A stretch of DNA of 35,000 bases from Symbiodinium natans (lineage: Eukaryota; Sar; Dinophyceae; Suessiales; Symbiodiniaceae), in assembly GCA_905221605.1 (NCBI GenBank), contig CAJNDS010002568.1, forward strand, positions 968,913 through 1,003,912. Reading direction: 5' to 3'. Below the pieces are notes generated by a model. The model had not been told where the DNA came from and made no database searches. It saw only the letters and a list, made by a program, of their open reading frames with translations. Made by a program: the position numbers and the translations under genes. Below are positions 28,360 through 35,000 of the stretch, piece by piece (position 1 is the first letter of the stretch; each line of letters starts with the position of its first letter).

Positions 28360-31300
28360 TTACAAGAGGAGTTCCTTGTGCCCGCGGCTCTTTTCAGAGC
28401 TCAGTTGAACACCGAGTGTCTTCAGATGCTTCCTCAGCGTTGGTCCTCCTACGCTCTTCGTGAGGATATCTGAACAGTTCTTCTCCCCAAGCACTTTATG
28501 GATCCTCAAGTGGTCTGCTGCCACGCGTTCTTGCAACCACAAGTACCTTGTTTGTACGTGGCGAGCTTTTCCCAGGCCTATCCGGCTCCCTTGGCCTTTG
28601 GCTGCGTTGGAGTCCGTCTCCAAGACAACCTCCAGCTCGCAGCTCCAATCTTCTAACAGGGACTGGATCCCAAGTCCAGTCGAACCTGCCTTCACTAGGG
28701 CGTAGTATTCTGACTCCCCTGTCGATAGGGCAATCGTCGACTGCACGTTTGACGAGTGCTTTATGGGATGCTGGCCATAGAACGCGATCATACCCGTGGT
28801 GCTCCGTCTCGTAACGGCGTCACCTGCATGGTCCGCATCTACTTGGATACGGAGCTTGGTTGGTTCTCGCTGTTGTTCATAAACCAACTTCGCATACGGG
28901 TACTGCTTGAGATAACGAGCCAACCGCTTCAGGTTGCCCCAGTCAGCGTCTGTCGGCATTACCATCTTTCTTGACAGTGTCTTGACCGCATGGCCTATGT
29001 CTGCACGATCTTGTGCCAAGTATGCTGCGCGCATCACCAAGGACCTATACTGCTTCACCATCTCTGGTGGAAGTGCAGCTGCCTTAGCTTCCAGCAATTG
29101 TTGATCCACAGACTTCTTAACATCCGCTGTCTCTACGCCCTTACCATTGTTCAGACCCAGCTCCTCGATGAGGAGTTCTGCATGCCGCGAGTCTGCTTCA
29201 ATCACGGCGCAGGGTCTCCCACTGTGTTGCTCCAACCGTATCACCCGATTGAGGAAAGTGATCTGGTTGCTTCCTGCAACTCCGATTCCTACCTCTCCTG
29301 TGCGCTTCAGCTCGTAGGCTTCTCGGAGTGTCTTGTCTAGTGCTTCCTGCGCTGCTTCGTCACCCAAGCGCAGAAAGTCGTCTCCGTGTACTAAGACACG
29401 GGCATCCAGCACTGGGTGATAGAAGACTGCACCATTGCTTCTTCCTCTCTTCCATCCTGCTTGAATCAGAGTTTGAGTGTAGTGGTCCTGCCATATCGCT
29501 GGCGCGTCTTGCGTTCCGTACATTGACTTCAATAGCAGTCCACACTCTCCTTCTCCTGCTCCCTCTTCCTCTGGGAGCTTCACATAAATGTTTCTCTTTG
29601 GAGTCCCATAGAAATGGGCTCTTGAGATGTCCCAGCTCCCAAGTCGTAACGGCCTCCCGTGCTTCGAGCGTTGTTTGCTCATAAGCATGGACGTAAGAAT
29701 GCGCACCGCTTCTAGCGGGGGCATAGCCGAAAACAACATCGCTGGGTCTAGCTGGTCCTCGGGGCCCTTCCTGGCCTTGATGTCTTTCACGACCAGTCTG
29801 GACCTCAAGTTGGGGTTCGTGTGATCCCCTTTGTTCGTGTCTACCCACTTCAGTGGGATTGGTTGCTTGCCTGTTTCTTGAATGCACTGGTCCAGAGGTA
29901 CCCTCTTCCACACACCTTGCTTGTGGATGTACTCCATCTCCAGCTGTCTAGCTTTGAGGACTCCTTCGGAGTCCAGGTACCCTCCATTCACGTCGTCCCA
30001 GTATTGGTACCAGTTGCCAGCAGGCATGCTGGGCTCCTCGGGTACTGGTCCTGCCGCATACGCATCTACGGCGCTTAGGCTTCCATCTTCAACCATTTGT
30101 TCTTTCAAGCCTTTAAGTACAGCATTTACCAGCTTTGGCGGGTAAACCGCAGCACCTCGGGCGATTCCACCTATAAGGCGGACATGCCTATGCCACAGTC
30201 CTCCCTGCTTGTTGCTGCACTCTCCCTGAAGGATTTCGGCCAACACTGGACTGTTTGTCATCCAGCCGGTTTCCTTTCTCACATATCCTTTGTTTCCTGC
30301 CACGTCGTTGGCCTTCATCTCCCATTTACACATGGGGCCTTTTACCACGTAAACTCTTTCATCCTCTGCGAGGGCTTTGACTTCCTCGTCGTACCATGAG
30401 TCCGCGCTCCACGGATGCTCGTGTAGGAAGTACCTTCCCTTTTCCATCTGCTTTCGGTACATCTTAATGCTCAAGTGCAGGTGTTGCTCTCCCTGCTCTC
30501 TTCTTTTCTTTCTCACCTCTGGTGACACCCGCTTCTGGTTGAGTGCTTGAAGCCTCGAGAAGGCTTCGCACGGCGGGCCTCCGGTCAACAGCCGGGGTTC
30601 TTCTGCATCAATCAGCTCCTCTAGTTCTTTCCTGTCTTCTTCTCTAGACAGGTCCCAATGCTCTTCACTGTTGGGCTTGGTCTCACACAAGTCTACCGCA
30701 TATCCAGGCAAAAGGCCCAGTCGCGGCGCGTGTTCCGTAAACCGTTTTGGGCTGTAGATTTCCATCACATCCACGGCTCCCATGGCTGTGCACAAGGATG
30801 CGATATCCATCACCTCCTGTTCGGTGACGTCTACTTGCTCTGCCCTATACTTGTTCCGAACCATGCCTTGCACTAACAGTGCAGTTTCTCGTTTGAGAGA
30901 ACTCAGCGCTTGCATGCTTTGCGGCGGCTGTTCTTCAGCCTGCTGCTGTACCACTGGCTGCGACACCAGTTCTTCTACATCTCCTGAGCTTGTTGCTCTA
31001 GGGTCTAAGCTTTCAGGCGGCTCCTCGGCCGTTCTTTTGATTCCACTTGCCGCGCTCGGTTCACTTTGCGCGGGCGGTGGTTCGTCAAGGTCGTAGTAGG
31101 CTCTTCGAGCCCTTTCATCTGCTGACATCGGCTTCGCCGTCTCTTTTTCTAACTCTGTTGGTCTACTCTCAGCTCCTCGCTTCTGCGGCGTCTGCTTTCC
31201 TACCGGCAGAGTCCCGGGTGACCCCGGGCTACTCGTGCCCCTCTTTTTCTTTCTCCCTCCTGCCTCAGGCACGCCTGAAGCCTCCGGTTCACCTACCGCA

Positions 31301-31857
31301 TCAGCTACTCGGAGCTCTTCTTCCCTCTCTGGGGGCTCTGGCCTTCGTCTCTGGCGCAACTCGTGTGCCTCAATTCTGGCCTTTCCCCTCTCGTCTTGAG
31401 CTAGAAGCTCCATCATTCTGGCTCTGCAGGCCTCTGTGTGGTTGACCTGCGTCGACTCTCCCAGGAGTACGCATGTACACCCGGGGCAGCCTGGGGTTGG
31501 TCCCAGGCGCTCTACATCCGCTTTCAGAATGTACAGTCTCCTTTGGACTGGCGGCGCCAACACTGGTGCCGGGCCCTGCACTGGAAGCGGGCCTTCTCCG
31601 TTGAGCCTGTGGCTCCTACCAGCTCTGTGGGCTACATCCCAAGGATAGCCTCTGAGGCTTGTCCATCCCTGAGCGTCCCATCTCTGCTCAGGCGGTAAAC
31701 GTCTCACTCCTTGCGCCCTCTTCACACCATTGGGTGTGATGACCAGCAACGCTCCGGTCCCGCCATGGTGTCCTATGTACCTGCCCTCCAACATCTTCAT
31801 GTGGAGATCATTCTTGGGATTCCGCGGCGACCGCTTCACGGTAGAAAAGCCTTTCAC
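28360..31857 (-). CDS. Element 2 methyltransferase-like, reverse transcriptase and RNase H polyprotein
   Basis: 1,165 codons. Residues 1-60 are the integrase C-terminal segment (KMLEGRYIGHH). Residues 160-320 are charged, low-complexity linker. Residues 362-590 resemble a C5-cytosine methyltransferase: VMEIYSP (motif I-like), GGPPCEAFS with Cys430 (motif IV), FLHEHP (ENV-like), and a C-terminal AAVYPPKLVNAVLKGL. Reverse transcriptase spans about 667-890, with WVDTNKGD, SWDISRAHFYGTP, KSMYGTQDAP and the active-site VHGDDFL, where copia elements usually have YVDD. RNase H spans about 1003-1135, with VDADHAGD, STGESEYYAL, ETDSNAAKG and GEKNCSDILTKS. It is reached from the integrase frame by a +1 shift in the 50-bp overlap 31808-31857. 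All key residues are present. Confidence 0.92.
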   Translation of the reverse strand: MKGFSTVKRSPRNPKNDLHMKMLEGRYIGHHGGTGALLVITPNGVKRAQGVRRLPPEQRWDAQGWTSLRGYPWDVAHRAGRSHRLNGEGPLPVQGPAPVLAPPVQRRLYILKADVERLGPTPGCPGCTCVLLGESTQVNHTEACRARMMELLAQDERGKARIEAHELRQRRRPEPPEREEELRVADAVGEPEASGVPEAGGRKKKRGTSSPGSPGTLPVGKQTPQKRGAESRPTELEKETAKPMSADERARRAYYDLDEPPPAQSEPSAASGIKRTAEEPPESLDPRATSSGDVEELVSQPVVQQQAEEQPPQSMQALSSLKRETALLVQGMVRNKYRAEQVDVTEQEVMDIASLCTAMGAVDVMEIYSPKRFTEHAPRLGLLPGYAVDLCETKPNSEEHWDLSREEDRKELEELIDAEEPRLLTGGPPCEAFSRLQALNQKRVSPEVRKKRREQGEQHLHLSIKMYRKQMEKGRYFLHEHPWSADSWYDEEVKALAEDERVYVVKGPMCKWEMKANDVAGNKGYVRKETGWMTNSPVLAEILQGECSNKQGGLWHRHVRLIGGIARGAAVYPPKLVNAVLKGLKEQMVEDGSLSAVDAYAAGPVPEEPSMPAGNWYQYWDDVNGGYLDSEGVLKARQLEMEYIHKQGVWKRVPLDQCIQETGKQPIPLKWVDTNKGDHTNPNLRSRLVVKDIKARKGPEDQLDPAMLFSAMPPLEAVRILTSMLMSKQRSKHGRPLRLGSWDISRAHFYGTPKRNIYVKLPEEEGAGEGECGLLLKSMYGTQDAPAIWQDHYTQTLIQAGWKRGRSNGAVFYHPVLDARVLVHGDDFLRLGDEAAQEALDKTLREAYELKRTGEVGIGVAGSNQITFLNRVIRLEQHSGRPCAVIEADSRHAELLIEELGLNNGKGVETADVKKSVDQQLLEAKAAALPPEMVKQYRSLVMRAAYLAQDRADIGHAVKTLSRKMVMPTDADWGNLKRLARYLKQYPYAKLVYEQQREPTKLRIQVDADHAGDAVTRRSTTGMIAFYGQHPIKHSSNVQSTIALSTGESEYYALVKAGSTGLGIQSLLEDWSCELEVVLETDSNAAKGQGSRIGLGKARHVQTRYLWLQERVAADHLRIHKVLGEKNCSDILTKSVGGPTLRKHLKTLGVQLSSEKSRGHKELLL

Positions 31858-32695
31858 CCAGCTCTAAGGCTGGCCGTCTCCAGGCCTTCCCTGACCGGCG
31901 CTGCTCGGGCGTCCTGCCGTCTTCTCCCTTCCTATACCTCGTGAGCAAGTCTGCTCCGTGTCTCGGCAGCCATGCAAGGACTGGGTCCTCGTCACTTAGC
32001 GTGATCCCGAGCTTCTCCTCCAGAGAGCTCTTCATGACCCGTACTTGCCTTTTCACTTCTCTCACAGCTACCTCTGCCAGGCCGTTGGCCTGGTGGTCTC
32101 CCTCGGGAGTCTCTTGGGATATTGCTTCAATCCCCTTCAGGCCATCTATGGCCTTCGCCTTCATAGCCTTTATGGCTGGTTCTCCATCACTTTTCGCAAT
32201 GAACTTCTTGTAACCAAGGTGCTTGACAAAGCCCTGCCAAAACTTGATGGCGTAGGGGTCTGTTCCCTTGGCTTCCACAAAAGTCGCAGCTATTGCTTGC
32301 GTCTTCGAATCTTTGATGACCAGGATTGGTTTCACCTTGCCATCGTCTTGTCCCATAAAACAGTAGTCACACGCCACCGTTGGAAGTCCGTCGTTCTGAC
32401 GCTCACGTTGCTCCCGGCTGCGGTGCTGCTGGCCAATGCCTCTCGCAGCCACGCAGTGGCGACACCACTCTCTGTATTGGACATGTCCAAGCACCTCGTG
32501 CTCAGCTATCTCTGCGGCGGTCGGTTCTATCGGAGACCGAACCTGCTTAGGAGCCGCCACCTCTACTTCGCCTTCTTCTTCCCCTTCCGGGCTTTGCGCC
32601 GGAGCTTCTGGTCCGGCCACCTCACCGGCGCACAAAGGGTGCCCGGCTTCTGGCGTCCCAGTGGGACTTACGCTTTCAGCTGCCCGCTGAAACCC
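31808..32695 (-). CDS. Element 2 integrase
   Basis: The frame opens upstream of its first start-like codon and overlaps the end of Gag-protease, so it is most simply entered by -1 frameshifting near 32689-32695. It has the zinc-binding H-x4-H-x6-C-x2-C module (HEVLGH then CRHC) and the core DDE residues: Asp in TVACDYCFMG, Asp in FIAKSDGEP about 60 residues later, and Glu in ANGLAEVAVRE about 38 residues after that. Typical integrase helices follow. It ends at 31808, while the C-terminal domain continues in the next frame from 31857. The product would integrate element cDNA. It appears intact. Confidence 0.9.
   Translation of the reverse strand, partial: GFQRAAESVSPTGTPEAGHPLCAGEVAGPEAPAQSPEGEEEGEVEVAAPKQVRSPIEPTAAEIAEHEVLGHVQYREWCRHCVAARGIGQQHRSREQRERQNDGLPTVACDYCFMGQDDGKVKPILVIKDSKTQAIAATFVEAKGTDPYAIKFWQGFVKHLGYKKFIAKSDGEPAIKAMKAKAIDGLKGIEAISQETPEGDHQANGLAEVAVREVKRQVRVMKSSLEEKLGITLSDEDPVLAWLPRHGADLLTRYRKGEDGRTPEQRRSGKAWRRPALELGERLFYREAVAAESQE
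32655..32695 (-). promoter_or_regulatory. Candidate -1 ribosomal frameshift signal
   Basis: On the minus strand the heptamer GGGTTTC lies in the required register (G GGT TTC in the Gag frame), seven codons before the Gag stop. The -1 frame is open through it and leads directly into integrase. A GC-rich hairpin, GTCCC-ACT-GGGAC (32655-32667), follows about 20 nt downstream. The heptamer fits the X XXY YYZ rule, although the hairpin is short and further away than usual. Confidence 0.5.
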
Positions 32696-34449
32696 GACGT
32701 TGCGGCCTTGGCCGCCTCGACTGCGTTTGCTTCCAAGTAGAAGTTGTAGACACCTCCCTCCTGGTAGAGGGGTATCGTACCCTTCTTTTCCTCGGCGCTC
32801 GCATGTTTTACCAGCTTTTCTATCTTTCGGCCTAACGGGCTTGCGCGGGGTATGAGGTGCCCTTCATCCTCTTGGATCACACCCACATAGCCTTGTTTCG
32901 CACACTTGTAGGCTGACACCAGCGGTTTGTGCACCGGGGCCAGGGACCCAGTGATCCCCTTCATCCGGCCATTCTCGTCTCTGCCGGAGATTTTGCATGC
33001 ACCTTTGCTGGTGATCAGTTCCCCACTTGCGGTCTTGAAGGTCAGCTCTGGGCCTTCAGCAGGCGAACCCTTACTCTCCCAGTCCTGAGGGATTGCTGTC
33101 CGGGCCGCCCCTGTGTCGTAGTTAAACTTCATCCACCGCCCGCCTTGGGAGGCGGTTTCTACAGCGCAAAGTTCAACTGCACCCAGCTCATCTTCCTGAG
33201 CTGGTTCTTCTGCCTCTCCCTCTTCTAGGGATCCAGCGTGCTTTCCTTTGCCTTTGCCTTTGCCCTTGTCCTTGGGCTTGCCCTTGTTCTTTGAGTCCGT
33301 GTTTCCCAACTTGAGCTTTGACCAACAGTCGGCGGCTTTATGGCCAGGCTTGCCACAGTTGTGACAGTTGCCTTGGAACTTCTGTACAGAGCCATTCTTG
33401 GCTTGAGCCTTTCCGTTTGAGCCATCTTTGCCACCCTTACCTTTACCTTTACCTTTAGGGTCTTTACCTTTCCCCTTCCCCTTCATGAGGGAGCTTATGG
33501 CTTGGGTTAAGGCATCAACCTCCATTGGCGCTGGTCCTTGGGACGATGACGCTGGGATTTTCCCCGGTTGTTCTACCGTCCCTTTCGTCTTAACCTCAAC
33601 CAACTGCTGTATCTCCCCCTTCATATCTTCGTAGGTGTTTAACCTAGCCTTGTTGAGGATAAGATGCTGCTCTAAGTCTGTAGGAACTAGCAACTCTAGG
33701 GCTGTACTCTTCAAGTCGTCACTCAACTTTTCTCTCACGCCTGCATCATTCTTTCGGGCTTCGTATCTTCTTATCAGGTCGTCTAGTTGGTCTATAGCTT
33801 GTCTAACATGCTCCCAACCCTTGACTCTCACTGGTGACAGAATGGCCCTCAAGAGGTTCCTCTTGCGGCCTGCCGACAGCGGGTCGAACCGCCGGTGCAG
33901 GCGTCTCCAGGCCTCAAAACCACCACCAGAGTTCACCACTATGCCCTCGGATTCTCCCGTGCACAGGTGCTGGAGTAGCCGCCATACTTGGTCACCCTTT
34001 TCCGGGATGTCTTCTACGGTGTCTGCGGCTGCTGTTACTGTGCCACCGGGGCTAGCGGGGGCTGGGCTGTTACCAAACTGCAGGTCTACATCTGTGTCTT
34101 TGACTTCGTCTTCTTGCTCTTGTGCCCACTCAAGTACCTCTTCAAACTTTCTTCCAAACACAGACGCCAACATATTGACGACCGACCGACTCCATCTACG
34201 GAACTCATCTTCCACATTGTTGAACCGCTCGGGTCTACCTAGGGCTTTGGTATCGAACAGAATTCTTGTGGAGTCAGGTCCCTTTTCCCTAACCCTCATC
34301 GTTTGGGCTAGCTCTGCTACAGACTGAGCTAGGGCTGCTACTCCTGCTTGCCCCTGTTCTGCCTGTTGTTGCTGTGCCCTTAGCGCCGTTATCTCTGCCT
34401 GCATTGCTGCGATTGTCTGCTGTAGCTGTTGCACCTGTGTTGCGTCCAT
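32668..34449 (-). CDS. Element 2 Gag and aspartic protease
   Basis: 593 codons from the first ATG; an in-frame TGA lies just upstream. Residues 1-50 form a Gln/Ala-rich coiled coil. Residues 60-290 are the helical capsid-like core (WRLLQHLCTGESEG, FEAWRRLHRRFDPL, the latter typical of copia Gag). A basic Gly/Lys region (322-360) precedes a perfect zinc knuckle, C-x2-C-x4-H-x4-C, at Cys362-Cys375 (CHNCGKPGHKAADC). A second Gly/Lys run follows. The aspartic protease has NYDTGAA with catalytic Asp445. The expected roles are RNA packaging, particle formation and polyprotein cleavage. It ends 14 bases past the start of a slippery site leading to the integrase frame. Confidence 0.92.
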   Translation of the reverse strand: MDATQVQQLQQTIAAMQAEITALRAQQQQAEQGQAGVAALAQSVAELAQTMRVREKGPDSTRILFDTKALGRPERFNNVEDEFRRWSRSVVNMLASVFGRKFEEVLEWAQEQEDEVKDTDVDLQFGNSPAPASPGGTVTAAADTVEDIPEKGDQVWRLLQHLCTGESEGIVVNSGGGFEAWRRLHRRFDPLSAGRKRNLLRAILSPVRVKGWEHVRQAIDQLDDLIRRYEARKNDAGVREKLSDDLKSTALELLVPTDLEQHLILNKARLNTYEDMKGEIQQLVEVKTKGTVEQPGKIPASSSQGPAPMEVDALTQAISSLMKGKGKGKDPKGKGKGKGGKDGSNGKAQAKNGSVQKFQGNCHNCGKPGHKAADCWSKLKLGNTDSKNKGKPKDKGKGKGKGKHAGSLEEGEAEEPAQEDELGAVELCAVETASQGGRWMKFNYDTGAARTAIPQDWESKGSPAEGPELTFKTASGELITSKGACKISGRDENGRMKGITGSLAPVHKPLVSAYKCAKQGYVGVIQEDEGHLIPRASPLGRKIEKLVKHASAEEKKGTIPLYQEGGVYNFYLEANAVEAAKAATSGFSGQLKA

Positions 34450-34588
34450 CTTGTGTTTTCTACGTCAACGACAGAAAAGAACCCTATTTGGTCTAGGCTA
34501 AACTCAAACCCTGCCGCCTACCCTTCCCCTTTTTCTCTCTCGGGCAGCGGCGTTCAAAAATGCGTTTCTCTTCTCGAAGAAGGGCCGA

Positions 34589-35000
34589 TCACTCGGCCTC
34601 TCCCTCGCACTCCTCGGAGCCTTCCTCCTCAGAGCTGCTCCTCAACTGTCCTGAGGGCCTTCTATACACAAAGTTGGGTTTGGCCTTAGCCTCGACCCTG
34701 GTTGTGAATGCTACGGCTGCTCTTCTCGCACGCAACTCCCGCTCGTCGCAGCTGCTGCAGGCTCCACCTGCCGTGCCGCTCGCGGCTCGGCCTGCAAGCG
34801 CCCTTTGCAAGGACAACCCAACAGATCCCGCGGTTACCTTGGTGATCCAGCCAAACGCCAACCTTCGAATCTGGTAGTTCGTTGTTGGGGTCAAGGGTGC
34901 TCCTCCCTTCCGGGTCTCAGGCTTACCGGCGTCTATTCCAGCCCAGTACTGCCTCAACGCCAGGTGCTGGAGTCGCGTGTCCAAGGACGCCTTGTGTGTC
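34589..35000 (-). CDS. Open frame upstream of element 2 Gag, partial
   Basis: At least 135 codons, open from the window edge to a stop 140 bp before the Gag ATG. It reads QYWAGIDAGKPETRKGG, then YQIRRLAFGWITKV, a basic middle and an acidic tail SSSEEEGSEECEGEAE. The protein-like composition and absence of repeats support real coding. It may be a leader protein of element 2, a neighbouring gene or part of another element. No domain is recognised. The 5' end is outside the window. Confidence 0.45.
   Translation of the reverse strand, partial: THKASLDTRLQHLALRQYWAGIDAGKPETRKGGAPLTPTTNYQIRRLAFGWITKVTAGSVGLSLQRALAGRAASGTAGGACSSCDERELRARRAAVAFTTRVEAKAKPNFVYRRPSGQLRSSSEEEGSEECEGEAE

Larger units (their letters stand above)
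28124..35000 (-). mobile_element. Copia-type LTR retrotransposon, element 2 (partial in window)
   Basis: Minus-strand element with Gag-protease (34449 to 32668), integrase (to 31808) and a long methyltransferase-like/reverse transcriptase/RNase H frame (31857 to 28360). The order protease, integrase, RT, RNase H defines Ty1/copia. All catalytic motifs are present, unlike element 1, and no stop codon interrupts the three frames. A candidate 3' LTR lies at 28124-28235 next to a CCCTAAA run. The 5' LTR and primer-binding site were not found between the Gag start and the window edge, so the element extends beyond 35000 or carries a long leader. Potentially autonomous. Confidence 0.85.

Noticed and set aside
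28460-34327. Many plus-strand open frames opposite element 2
   Set aside because: They are antisense shadows of the minus-strand Gag, integrase and Pol frames, with no recognisable domains.
34450-35000. 5' LTR of element 2 between Gag and the window edge
   Set aside because: No sequence matching the candidate LTR at 28124-28235 was found there, and no primer-binding site is visible.

Overview
The window looks like dinoflagellate nuclear DNA, probably from a Symbiodiniaceae-like species. Four signs support this: 7-bp CCCTAAA/TTTAGGG telomere-type repeats are scattered through most of the non-transposon sequence; two Ty1/copia-type LTR elements have the glycine/lysine-rich Gag and Pol style common in dinoflagellates; both LTRs of one element carry a degenerate copy of the dinoflagellate spliced leader; and some candidate introns have GC 5' splice sites. 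No rRNA, tRNA, CRISPR or bacterial-type gene was seen.

Region 1 (1-8346) is a mosaic of telomere-like arrays that mostly alternate between CCCTAAA and TTTAGGG orientation, with foldback (MITE-like) elements and short GC-rich islands between them. Several islands read as exons on the + strand. Four (1399-1630, 2476-2523, 2732-2780, 2968-3020) have usable splice sites and fit one reading frame across three introns, so a small-exon gene whose introns are filled with telomere-like repeats is the best reading. Further candidate exons lie at 4172-4247, 4721-4777, 6321-6381, 7248-7309 and 7747-7813. The product is not recognised.

Region 2 (8347-19357) is an 11-kb LTR retrotransposon on the + strand, inserted into a CCCTAAA array with a 5-bp CCCTA target duplication. 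Its 211-bp LTRs differ at 7 positions. It has a primer-binding site matching the anticodon arm of initiator-Met tRNA, a broken gag, an aspartic protease, a cytosine-methyltransferase-like domain and an integrase, but no reverse transcriptase or RNase H of its own. An intron-containing host-type gene lies antisense inside gag (about 10002-12830), and a 5'-truncated LINE with RNase H interrupts gag (13874-15122, 17-bp target duplication).

Region 3 (19358-28123) is a second telomere-repeat mosaic with two near-identical 118-bp foldback elements, a third copy of another foldback family, and candidate exons mainly on the - strand (21287-21358, 23187-23290, 24713-24763, 26637-26727, possibly 19586-19874).

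Region 4 (28124-35000) is the 3' part of a second copia-type element on the - strand. Its Gag-protease, integrase and methyltransferase-like/RT/RNase H frames are open and keep their catalytic residues. The integrase frame is reached by a -1 shift at a canonical slippery heptamer and left by a +1 shift. A candidate 3' LTR lies at 28124-28235; the 5' LTR is outside the window.
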